This document shows positions 48,471-55,346 of a stretch of DNA of 64,000 bases, piece after piece (position 1 is the first letter of the stretch; the number at the start of each line of letters is the position of its first letter). Origin of the DNA: Tautonia rosea (GTDB lineage Bacteria > Planctomycetota > Planctomycetia > Isosphaerales > Isosphaeraceae); contig NZ_JABBYO010000001.1 in the NCBI RefSeq assembly GCF_012958305.1, positions 186,001-250,000 of the forward strand. Reading direction: 5' to 3'. Both the position numbers and the translations under genes were made by a program. The notes under the pieces were generated by a model. It was not told the DNA's origin and searched no databases. It saw only the letters and a list, made by a program, of their open reading frames with translations.

Positions 48471-49562
48471 ATGAGCTTCAGAGCGCTCGGAGTCCTGGCC
48501 GTTTGCGTTGCCGTTGGGTTCGGGCCTGAGGTCGTCGCTAGCGACGAGCCGGCCGGATCGGAGTCGGAGGTCGAGCTGATCCTTGGCCGCCTCTTGCCGG
48601 AAGAAGGCGGCCCGGCCGATGCGGAGCCCGGCCCCTTGAAGGAGCCTTTCGGTGTGGATTTCCTGTCCGACGGCACCATGATCATCGTGGAGCTGGGAGG
48701 CGGTCGGGTCCATGCCCTGGCAACCGATGGCGCGTTCCAGACCCTCTCCGGAGACGGCTCGACCGGTTACGCCGGTGACGGCGGTCCAGCCCGCTCGGCG
48801 ACCTTCAACGGTATTCATAATGTCGCGGTGGGTCCGGATGATGCGATCTACGTCTCCGATAGCTGGAACCACTGCGTGCGCCGGATCGATCCCGACGACG
48901 GGACCATTTCCACGATTGTCGGAACGGGAGCATCGGGGGATTCGGGAGATGGCGGCCCGGCCTCGGAGGCGACGTTCAATTACATCATGTGCGTCACACT
49001 TTCTCCGGATCATGAACAGCTCTATCTTGCCGATATAAACAACCGGCGGATCCGGGTCGTGGATCTTGACTCGGGCATCGTCTCGAACGCGGCCGGAGAC
49101 GGTCGCAAGGGGGTGCCGACCGACGGGGAGCCGGCGGTCTCATCGCCACTGGTCGATCCTCGGGCGGTTGCGGTCGATTCCAAGGGACGTGTTTACATTC
49201 TTGAGCGTGGCGGCCATGCCCTCCGCGTGGTCGATCCCGACGGCACGATCCGGACCGTGGCCGGCACGGGGGAGGCGGGTTTCCGAGACGGACCGGCTCT
49301 CGAAGCGCAGCTCAACGGCCCAAAGCATCTCGCTGTGGCTCCCGACGATTCGGTCTATATCGCCGATGATGTCAATGGCGCGATCCGTTGCTATGATCCC
49401 GAGACGAAGACGATTTCGACGGTTCTGGGTCGGGGCTTCGGCCACCCGTCGCTCACCTTGCTGCACCCGCACGGCGTCTGTGTCGAGGGTGACTCGCTTT
49501 ACGTGGTCGATACGGGGCATGACCGGATCTTCCGGATGCCTCGGGTCAAGGGCACCCGTTGA
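48471..49562 (+). CDS. Exported NHL-repeat beta-propeller protein
   Basis: A 363-residue protein with a signal peptide (about residues 1-23, ending EVVASDE) and five or six NHL repeats. Each repeat has the form 'GVDFLSDGTMIIVE', 'NVAVGPDDAIYVSDSWNHCV', 'YLADINNRRIRVVD', 'AVDSKGRVYILERGGHALRV', 'VAPDDSVYIADDVNGAIRCY'. The fold is a beta propeller used for binding. It follows the isomerase-like gene by 41 bp and may be cotranscribed. The ligand is unknown. Confidence 0.9.
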   Translation: MSFRALGVLAVCVAVGFGPEVVASDEPAGSESEVELILGRLLPEEGGPADAEPGPLKEPFGVDFLSDGTMIIVELGGGRVHALATDGAFQTLSGDGSTGYAGDGGPARSATFNGIHNVAVGPDDAIYVSDSWNHCVRRIDPDDGTISTIVGTGASGDSGDGGPASEATFNYIMCVTLSPDHEQLYLADINNRRIRVVDLDSGIVSNAAGDGRKGVPTDGEPAVSSPLVDPRAVAVDSKGRVYILERGGHALRVVDPDGTIRTVAGTGEAGFRDGPALEAQLNGPKHLAVAPDDSVYIADDVNGAIRCYDPETKTISTVLGRGFGHPSLTLLHPHGVCVEGDSLYVVDTGHDRIFRMPRVKGTR

Positions 49563-49582
49563 GGAAGGTCATCCTGATCAGG

Positions 49583-50290
49583 TCAGGGCTTCGAGAACGG
49601 CCACCACCAGCGCCGTGGTCGCTTTTGATCGAAGCCTTCCATCGCGAGTGTGAAGGGGTCGATTTCGCCACTCCAGTAGGTCTTGTTCTGGCCGAAGATG
49701 CCCCATTGGATCAGGTTGCAGCCAAAGAACCGACCCATCAGCGTAAAGACAAGTTCCTCTCCGTACGAAGACGGGTCATATTCTTCGGTCACTCCGTTGA
49801 ACTCCGCGAAGAAGACCCGTTCACCGTCTCGGATCACAGATCGTTCAAAGTGAGGACGCTCCTCGGGCAAGAGATCCCCGAGATCGACCACCACGCCATC
49901 GTCGGCCGATCCTCCGTAGGCACGAAGGAATCGGCGGTGGTCGAAGAACTCGTAACTCCAGAAGTTCACCACGCTGTGCAGGCCGAACCGGGCGATCTCG
50001 GCCTCCGGAAACCGATCGAGCACCCGACGCATCAGGGGGTCATCACCGAGCGAAAAGCAGTCATCCGCAAGGGTTCGAGCGCCGATGACTGCGGCACCGT
50101 CGTAGGCTCCGATCACGAGGTGATCCGGATAGATGCCTTCGTCAAAGGATGTCATCCCCTGACTTTGAACCGGGCCGAGTCCGAGGTCGTCGATGAGCCG
50201 TCGAGCCGCCTCGGGGTCATGCGCCGGCAACGAGCCGAGGTAGCCCGGTTCCCGATCGTTGATGAGGATGCAGGACGCCTTCCAGCCCAC
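49583..50290 (-). CDS. DUF6928-like hypothetical protein
   Basis: A 235-residue protein. Start is GTG 50290 with GGAGG 6 nt upstream; the frame is open to 50524, but that part lies inside the TPR gene. The pattern fits DUF6928: an N-terminal 'GWKASCILIND', a 'DEGIYPDHLVIGAYDGAAVI' segment, 'FGLHSVVNFWSYEFF' and 'RAYGGSADDGVVVDLGDLLP'. The match is from memory of the family, moderately sure. No function is known. It sits 43 bp downstream of the TPR lipoprotein gene and converges on the NHL gene with 20 bp between stops. Confidence 0.75.
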   Translation of the reverse strand: MGWKASCILINDREPGYLGSLPAHDPEAARRLIDDLGLGPVQSQGMTSFDEGIYPDHLVIGAYDGAAVIGARTLADDCFSLGDDPLMRRVLDRFPEAEIARFGLHSVVNFWSYEFFDHRRFLRAYGGSADDGVVVDLGDLLPEERPHFERSVIRDGERVFFAEFNGVTEEYDPSSYGEELVFTLMGRFFGCNLIQWGIFGQNKTYWSGEIDPFTLAMEGFDQKRPRRWWWPFSKP

Positions 50291-50333
50291 GGAAGCCTCC
50301 GGTGCGGTTCGGTTTGCGGTATCGGCCGGTTCC

Positions 50334-51194
50334 TCAACGGTGTAATCGCTCAGCGAGTTCCCGGACAAGGACCGAGTGCGGGTCAAGTTCGAGGGCTCGC
50401 TCCGCGGCAAGGCGGGCATCTCTGAGCTTGTCGGCCTGCTCGAAGGCGAGGGCGAGCAGGTAGGCGACGTCGGCCCGATCGGGCAGCTGTTCCGAGGCAA
50501 AGCGGAGATCGGCGATGGCCTCATCGGTCAGGCCAAGCGCCAGGCGAGCCCGCCCCCGCTGAATGCGGGCCTCGGGGTCTTCGGAGGAAAGCTCGACCAG
50601 ATGATCGAGCCGAGCGAGGGCCGATTCGGGCTGGTTCCGATCGAGCTGGATCGAGGCCACCCGGCTGAGCGCCCTCGAGGCGTCAGGCTCGTGCCTCAAG
50701 GCGCGGAAGTAGGCGGCGAGCGCCTCGTCAGAGCGTCCGAGTTCTTCCAGGGCCTGCCCCCGGCCGATGTGAGCCGTCGCCTGTCCCGGGTCGATCTCAA
50801 TGGCTTCGTCGAAGCGAGCGATCGCGTCGGTCGCCTTGCCCCTCGCCAGTTCGATCTGCCCCAGCCCGATCAGGGAATCGATGTCGTCGCCATCGCGATC
50901 CAGGGCCCGTTGAAAGGCCTCGGAGGCCTGGTCGAGGCGACCCAATTCGGCAAAGATCCGTCCCATGCGGGCGGGAGCATCAGGCGAGCGGGTGTCAAGC
51001 TCGGCCAGTTCGGCAAGCAGATCAAGCGATCGAGGATAGTCGCGGGCCTCGGTCGCCTGTCGGGCCTGTCGGCTCAGCTCGCGACGGAGCTCCCAGGTTT
51101 CGGAATCCGGTCCCGTGCCTCCCCTCGGACCCATCGCGGCGCAGCCGGAGACGGCGATCACGAGCCACCCCATGCTCACGACCGAGCGCCGCAT
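50334..51194 (-). CDS. TPR-repeat lipoprotein
   Basis: A 286-residue protein with a lipoprotein signal (LVIAVSGC, Cys18). About six tetratricopeptide repeats follow from residue 40 to the end ('ARMGRIFAELGRLDQASEAF', 'IGLGQIELARGKATDAIARF', 'IGRGQALEELGRSDEALAAY'). TPR proteins serve as scaffolds for complexes. CAGGAG precedes ATG 51194. The gene is divergent from the cobalamin riboswitch locus; the operator-like site at 51334 lies between the two and could influence either. Confidence 0.88.
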   Translation of the reverse strand: MRRSVVSMGWLVIAVSGCAAMGPRGGTGPDSETWELRRELSRQARQATEARDYPRSLDLLAELAELDTRSPDAPARMGRIFAELGRLDQASEAFQRALDRDGDDIDSLIGLGQIELARGKATDAIARFDEAIEIDPGQATAHIGRGQALEELGRSDEALAAYFRALRHEPDASRALSRVASIQLDRNQPESALARLDHLVELSSEDPEARIQRGRARLALGLTDEAIADLRFASEQLPDRADVAYLLALAFEQADKLRDARLAAERALELDPHSVLVRELAERLHR

Positions 51195-51333
51195 GCTGTC
51201 TCCTGTCCAGCGGGTTCCCGATCCATCGTCCCCCGACCACGTTCGGAGGATGGATTCTCAGGGATCATCGTTATAAATCGGCTGACTGCCCGACCAATCT
51301 TGAGGAATCTCGGGATTCTGTCAAAAAAACCAA

Positions 51334-51347
51334 TGGAAACGGTTTCG
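51334..51347. promoter_or_regulatory. LacI/cre-like palindromic operator
   Basis: TGGAAACGGTTTCG contains the perfect inverted repeat GAAAC-G-GTTTC and fits the cre/LacI-family consensus (TGNAANCGNTNNCA) at all but the last base. It lies 33 bp upstream of the -35 of the riboswitch promoter and 140 bp upstream of the divergent TPR gene. No LacI-type regulator gene is in the window. Confidence 0.4.
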
Positions 51348-51379
51348 CAGGTGCCCACACACCATTTTTGGTCAACGGG

Positions 51380-51409
51380 TTGACGCGCGCATAAGCTCCC
51401 GGCTACCAT
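51380..51409 (+). promoter_or_regulatory. Candidate promoter for the riboswitch-controlled genes
   Basis: TTGACG (51380-51385) and TACCAT (51404-51409) are 18 bp apart. Transcription would start near 51416, about 14 nt before the first paired base of the cobalamin riboswitch, which is a sensible spacing. Confidence 0.45.
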
Positions 51410-51429
51410 TCCATCTCCGTTAACAGGCA

Positions 51430-51632
51430 CAAGGTGACCAACCCCGCTTCCTGCGGGCAAGGTGAACAGGGAACCCGGTGAGAATCCGGGACGGCCCCGC
51501 CGCTGTGACCGGGCGTTCCAAGAGGCTCCAACCCCTCCTTCAGCCATTGTCGAAGCTTTTCCGGCGTTGCGGCGCCGAGGCTCGATGAGAAGGCTCGGAA
51601 CCTCAAGCCCGGGAGTCAGAAGACCTACCTTG
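51430..51632 (+). promoter_or_regulatory. Cobalamin riboswitch (AdoCbl-type aptamer)
   Basis: All main landmarks of the B12 riboswitch are present in order: closing stem CAAGGT (51430-51435) with ACCTTG (51627-51632); the core GGTGAACAGGGAA (51461-51473); stem-loop CCCGGTGAGAATCCGGG (51474-51490); the conserved GGCCCCGCCGCTGTGACCGG (51493-51512); and the B12 box GGGAGTCAGAAGACCTACC (51611-51629). It folds into a junction binding cobalamin and usually turns downstream genes off when B12 is plentiful. About 232 nt separate it from the first downstream ATG; small hairpins there (51710-51730, 51730-51747) may form the expression platform. The next two genes are not classical B12 genes. Confidence 0.93.
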
Positions 51633-51864
51633 CGTCGAATCCGGCTCAGGCTCTGCGAGGGACGAGCCCACCGGACGGAATGCGTCGAGAGACTGTTTCG
51701 ACCCCCGTTCCGAGGACCCACCGGGTTCGGATCGCCTGCCTGCGATCTCTGTGAAGTCGGTTGCCGCACAGATTTCCGTCGCCATCCTGGCATGGCTCTG
51801 GAAATCAGGCAAGGCCGACTCTCAGGGGGGCGACGGCGGATCGTTCTGACCCGGATCACCACCC

Positions 51865-52686
51865 ATGACCCAACGATACCTTCGCCGGGGTGCCCGCATG
51901 CGCCCGGTAAGGGGCGGTGGCTTTACGCTCATTGAGTTGCTGGTGGTCATTGCGATCATCGGCGTCCTCATTGCGCTGCTCTTGCCGGCCGTCCAATCCG
52001 CACGAGAGGCCGCGCGCCGCTCCCAGTGCCTGAACAACCTTCGCCAGATGGGGATCGCCTTTCACGGCTATCACGATGCCCATCGGACGTTTCCTCCGGG
52101 CGGTTGGCTTCGCGGGTCGACCTCGACCCTGCGCTGGATTGCCTGGTCGGCCTTGCTCTTGCCCCATGCCGAGCAAGAATCGCTTTATGAAAGCCTGAAC
52201 ATTGACCTTCCCTACAATGATCCGACCAATACCACCGGCGGGGCAACGGTGCTCTCGGTCTATTTATGTCCCAGTTCGCTGAGGCCTGAGCCTCGGGTTG
52301 AGGGTCGGGGAGGATGCGACTACGGCGGGATTTACGGCGAACGGATCACCAGTCCGAACAACCCGCCGAAGGGAACCATGCTCTACGACAGGACCGTTCC
52401 GATCGCAATGATCCGGGATGGCACCTCAACCACCTTGCTCATCTCCGAAGACTCGGTCTTCAGCGACGGCCAGTGGATCTACGCCCGCAACGTCATGGAC
52501 CAGGCCTTCGCCATCAACAAGGCCCCCGCCTTCGAGAACGACATTCGCAGCGAACACCCCGGTGGCGCGAATGCCCTGTTTGCCGACGGATCGGCGCGAT
52601 TTCTCAAGGAAACGATGGCGTTGCGGCCATTGGCCGCCATTTGTACCCGGGCCGGCGGCGAAATCATCTCGGCCGACGAACTGTAA
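51865..52686 (+). CDS. DUF1559 prepilin-like protein under the cobalamin riboswitch
   Basis: A 273-residue protein with a type IV prepilin N terminus: basic leader, [20 protein letters not shown], so it should be cut after Gly by prepilin peptidase, methylated on Phe and placed in a pseudopilus or the membrane. The DUF1559 domain follows ('[20 protein letters not shown]', 'FPPGG') and ends with the His-x-Gly-Gly...Asp-Gly element '[17 protein letters not shown]'. ATG 51865 or ATG 51898 could be the start; neither has a good ribosome site. It is the first gene after the riboswitch, with the DUF4465 gene 77 bp downstream. A role in surface capture or display is proposed in planctomycetes, not proven. 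Confidence 0.9.
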   Translation: MTQRYLRRGARMRPVRGGGFTLIELLVVIAIIGVLIALLLPAVQSAREAARRSQCLNNLRQMGIAFHGYHDAHRTFPPGGWLRGSTSTLRWIAWSALLLPHAEQESLYESLNIDLPYNDPTNTTGGATVLSVYLCPSSLRPEPRVEGRGGCDYGGIYGERITSPNNPPKGTMLYDRTVPIAMIRDGTSTTLLISEDSVFSDGQWIYARNVMDQAFAINKAPAFENDIRSEHPGGANALFADGSARFLKETMALRPLAAICTRAGGEIISADEL

Positions 52687-52763
52687 TCGCTTGCAATTCC
52701 CACCATTCCGAGACGATCAGGTCCCCTGTTCGGAATGATTGATCAAGAAATGAGAGTAACACG

Positions 52764-53600
52764 ATGATTCGACGGTATTCACTGGCTTTTGCTCTGATTC
52801 TCTGCGTCGCTCCCTTCCCGGTTCGGGCCGAGAGCGTGGTGGTCGACTTCAGCGACCTCACCCTGGGGAGCGAATCCTTCTACAATGGCTCAGACCAGGC
52901 CGGCGGCTTTACGAGCAACGGTGTCTTCTTCCGAAACTCGTACAACCCGACCTGGGGAAGCTGGTCCGGCTGGTCCTACTCGAACAGAACCGACAACACC
53001 ACCGCAGGCTTCGGCAACCAGTTCAGTAGCTTTGCCGGGGGAGATGCATCCGGAGACGGAATTTACGCCCTGGCATTCGGGCAGACACCCTCAACGGTTC
53101 GGTTCGACCTGCCCGACTCGGATCCGATGCGCACTCCTGTAAGCATGTCCGCGAGCTTCACCAACACCACCTATGCGGCGCTCTCCATGCAAAATGGTGA
53201 CGCCTTCAGCAAGAAATTCGGGGGAGCGACGGGCAATGATCCTGACTTCTTCTTGCTGACGATCGTTGGCTTCTCGGGCCTCGGTGCGTCGGGCACGATC
53301 CTTGGCGAGGTCGATTTCTATCTGGCCGACTTCCGGTTCGACGACAACAGCCTGGATTACATTCTCCAGGATTGGACCACCGTGGACCTGTCATCCCTGA
53401 TCGGAGCCCGGAGCATCGGGTTCCGTCTCACGTCCTCAGACGTGGGAACTTTTGGGATGAACACGCCTGCCTATTTCGCAATGGATGATTTTTCGATCCG
53501 GTTCTCGGTCATTCCCGAGCCGTCCAGCCTGGCAATGGTCGGAGTAGGTCTGATGGGTGTGATCACGTGGGTTCGACGTCGTCGTCCTCGGACTGTGTGA
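52764..53600 (+). CDS. DUF4465 domain protein with PEP-CTERM sorting signal (BtuH-like candidate)
   Basis: A 278-residue exported protein with a signal peptide (residues about 1-22). Residues about 28-250 match the DUF4465 pattern: 'VDFSDLTLGSESFYNGSD', 'GGFTSNGVFFRNSYN', 'SWSGWSYSNRTDNTTAGFGN' and 'VDFYLADFRFDDNSLDYI', a beta-sandwich with aromatic residues suited to ligand binding. The end is a PEP-CTERM signal: 'IPEPSSLAMVGVGLMGVITW' followed by RRRR. DUF4465 proteins in Bacteroidetes are, from memory, reported as cell-surface B12-binding proteins (BtuH). Together with the riboswitch this makes cobalamin binding at the cell surface a reasonable hypothesis. Confidence 0.85.
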   Translation: MIRRYSLAFALILCVAPFPVRAESVVVDFSDLTLGSESFYNGSDQAGGFTSNGVFFRNSYNPTWGSWSGWSYSNRTDNTTAGFGNQFSSFAGGDASGDGIYALAFGQTPSTVRFDLPDSDPMRTPVSMSASFTNTTYAALSMQNGDAFSKKFGGATGNDPDFFLLTIVGFSGLGASGTILGEVDFYLADFRFDDNSLDYILQDWTTVDLSSLIGARSIGFRLTSSDVGTFGMNTPAYFAMDDFSIRFSVIPEPSSLAMVGVGLMGVITWVRRRRPRTV

Positions 53601-53608
53601 TGGAGATT

Positions 53609-53648
53609 GGGGCGGGCGGCCTTGCAAACCCTAATGGCCGCCTGCCCC
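53609..53648. terminator. Strong hairpin terminator between PEP-CTERM gene and trpS
   Basis: A 13-bp stem (53609-53621 with 53636-53648) with a single G-U pair and a 14-nt loop lies 8 bp after the PEP-CTERM gene stop and 15 bp from the convergent trpS stop. It is well placed to end transcription from both sides. No T-run follows. Confidence 0.6.
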
Positions 53649-53663
53649 GAATCAGGTGGTTCG

Positions 53664-54635
53664 TCAGGCCACGCCACAGGCGGCTCGGGCCCGGTCGAGG
53701 ACCTGCCGGGCCGCCTTGCGAGCGCGCTCGGCCCCGGCCGCTTTTACCGCTGGCACGCGATCGGGATGAGCCAGAAGCTCCTCCCGACGCTCGCGCGCCT
53801 CGGCGAAGCGATCGATGATGAGTTCGGCCAGACGGACCTTGACCGTGCCGTAACCGAGTCCACCTTCGAGGTACTGGCGTTTGATGCCTTCCCATTCCTC
53901 TGTCGAAGCGAACAGCCGGAAGAGGAGGAACAAGGGAAACTCCTCCAGCTTGCTCGGATCGCCCGGTTCTTCGGGAGGTCGGCTGTCAGTAATCAGCCGT
54001 TTGCATTTCTTGGTGATGAGTTTTGGATCATCAAACAGGTCGATCGTGTTGCCATAGCTCTTGGACATTTTCCGACCGTCGGTGCCGGGCACAACGGCCA
54101 CGTCCTTGAGGATGTACGGCTCGGGCAGCTTGAACGTCTCACCGTAGGTGTGGTTGAAGCGTTCGGCGATGTCTCGGGTGATTTCGAGGTGCTGTTTCTG
54201 GTCCTGGCCGACGGGGACGAGGTCGGCGTCATAAAGCAAGATGTCCGCCGCCTGGAGCACCGGGTAGGCGAACAGGCCGTGCTCGGCGGGAATCCCTTGC
54301 TGGACCTTGTCCTTGTAGCTGACGCATTTTTCCAGCCATCCCATTGGCGTGACGCTCGTCAGGAGCCAGGCCAGCTCAGTCGTCTCGGGCACGTCCGACT
54401 GGACAAAGAGCGTGACGGCGTCGGGGTCGATGCCGAGACTCAGCAGGGTGACGATCACGTCGTCGGTGTATTCGCGCAGTTTCGCCGCGTCCCGCGTGCT
54501 GGTCAGGGCGTGGTAGTTGGCGACGAAGTAGAAGACCTCGTTGCCCCGTTGCAGTTCGTGGAACTGGCGAATGGCCCCGAAGTAATTCCCCAGGTGCAAC
54601 GGGCCGGACGGCTGGATTCCCGACAGGACTCGCAT
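53664..54635 (-). CDS. trpS: Tryptophan-tRNA ligase
   Basis: A 323-residue class I aminoacyl-tRNA synthetase that charges tRNA-Trp. The HIGH-equivalent 'GIQPSGPLHLGNYFGA' is at the N terminus and the KMSKS motif (GRKMSKSYGN) near residue 190. 'PVLQAADILLYDADLVPVGQ' and 'QHLEITRDIAERFN' are also typical. Size agrees with bacterial TrpS (about 330). ATG 54635 begins exactly at the conserved N terminus; an in-frame ATG at 54671 would add 12 residues. Confidence 0.96.
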   Translation of the reverse strand: MRVLSGIQPSGPLHLGNYFGAIRQFHELQRGNEVFYFVANYHALTSTRDAAKLREYTDDVIVTLLSLGIDPDAVTLFVQSDVPETTELAWLLTSVTPMGWLEKCVSYKDKVQQGIPAEHGLFAYPVLQAADILLYDADLVPVGQDQKQHLEITRDIAERFNHTYGETFKLPEPYILKDVAVVPGTDGRKMSKSYGNTIDLFDDPKLITKKCKRLITDSRPPEEPGDPSKLEEFPLFLLFRLFASTEEWEGIKRQYLEGGLGYGTVKVRLAELIIDRFAEARERREELLAHPDRVPAVKAAGAERARKAARQVLDRARAACGVA

Positions 54636-54914
54636 CGGTACTTGGCTCTCTTCGATCGATCGATCGATCATCCGCGATTCGACCTTCGACGGCCGGGGCG
54701 CACTCCGACCGGGTCGGCCGCACTGGCCGACGCAACCTCTCCTACTCTAGCAGCCTTGCCGGCGATCGGCCAACCGAAGGGGATCGAAGCCCATGCGGGA
54801 GGTCGCCGTTCCGGCTCGACTTCGCTAGGATAACGTGAATTGATCGCGCTCGGGCCGCATCGATCCGGACGCAGGGGGCGTCTCGGGGCCGGGGCCGGTG
54901 AGGAGCCCCTGGCC

Positions 54915-55346
54915 ATGACAGGTCGCTTTGACGAACACGGGATTCGATTCGACTACCCGACCGACTGGAATGTCGAGGTTGATTCCGACGGCGAGAAGAC
55001 GACCGTCTCGGTTCATGCTCCCGATGGGGTTGCCTTCGCTCTGGTAGCGCTCGACGAGTCGTGTCCCGAGCCCTCGGAGGTGGCCGGGCAGGCGCTCGAC
55101 GCGATGGAACAGGAATATCCAGATCTGGATGCGTTTCCTGTGATTGAGTCGATCGACGGCCACCAGGCGGTCGGGCATGAGGTCGAGTTCATGAGCCTCG
55201 ACGCGACCAACTCGTGCTCGATCCGCTGCTACCGTACCCCTCGACGCACGGTCCTGGTCTTCGGCCAGTGGTCCGACCTCGAAGGCGAGGGCCCGGCCGA
55301 TCAGATCCGGTCGCTCCGTTCCTCCCTGGAGGAAACTGACTGCTGA
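54915..55346 (+). CDS. Hypothetical protein
   Basis: A 143-residue protein not assigned to a known function. GAGGAG stands about 9 nt before ATG 54915, which decides against the frame opening at 54840. The alternating beta pattern ('GIRFDYPTDWNVEVDSDGEK', 'TVLVFGQWSDLE') resembles small PsbP/DUF1795-like domains; this is tentative. There is no signal peptide. Its last 46 bp overlap the end of the convergent comEC-hydrolase gene. Confidence 0.7.
   Translation: MTGRFDEHGIRFDYPTDWNVEVDSDGEKTTVSVHAPDGVAFALVALDESCPEPSEVAGQALDAMEQEYPDLDAFPVIESIDGHQAVGHEVEFMSLDATNSCSIRCYRTPRRTVLVFGQWSDLEGEGPADQIRSLRSSLEETDC

Noticed and set aside
51736-51864. An intrinsic terminator in the riboswitch expression platform
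   Set aside because: Only weak hairpins and no T-tract were found between the aptamer and the ATG, so the mode of control cannot be decided.
54651-54671. GATC repeats just upstream of trpS
   Set aside because: A short run of TCGATCGATCGATC may look like an operator, but GATC-type words are very common in this genome; no support.
53607-54833. A 408-codon plus-strand frame over trpS
   Set aside because: trpS on the minus strand has both synthetase signatures; the plus frame is a mirror frame.
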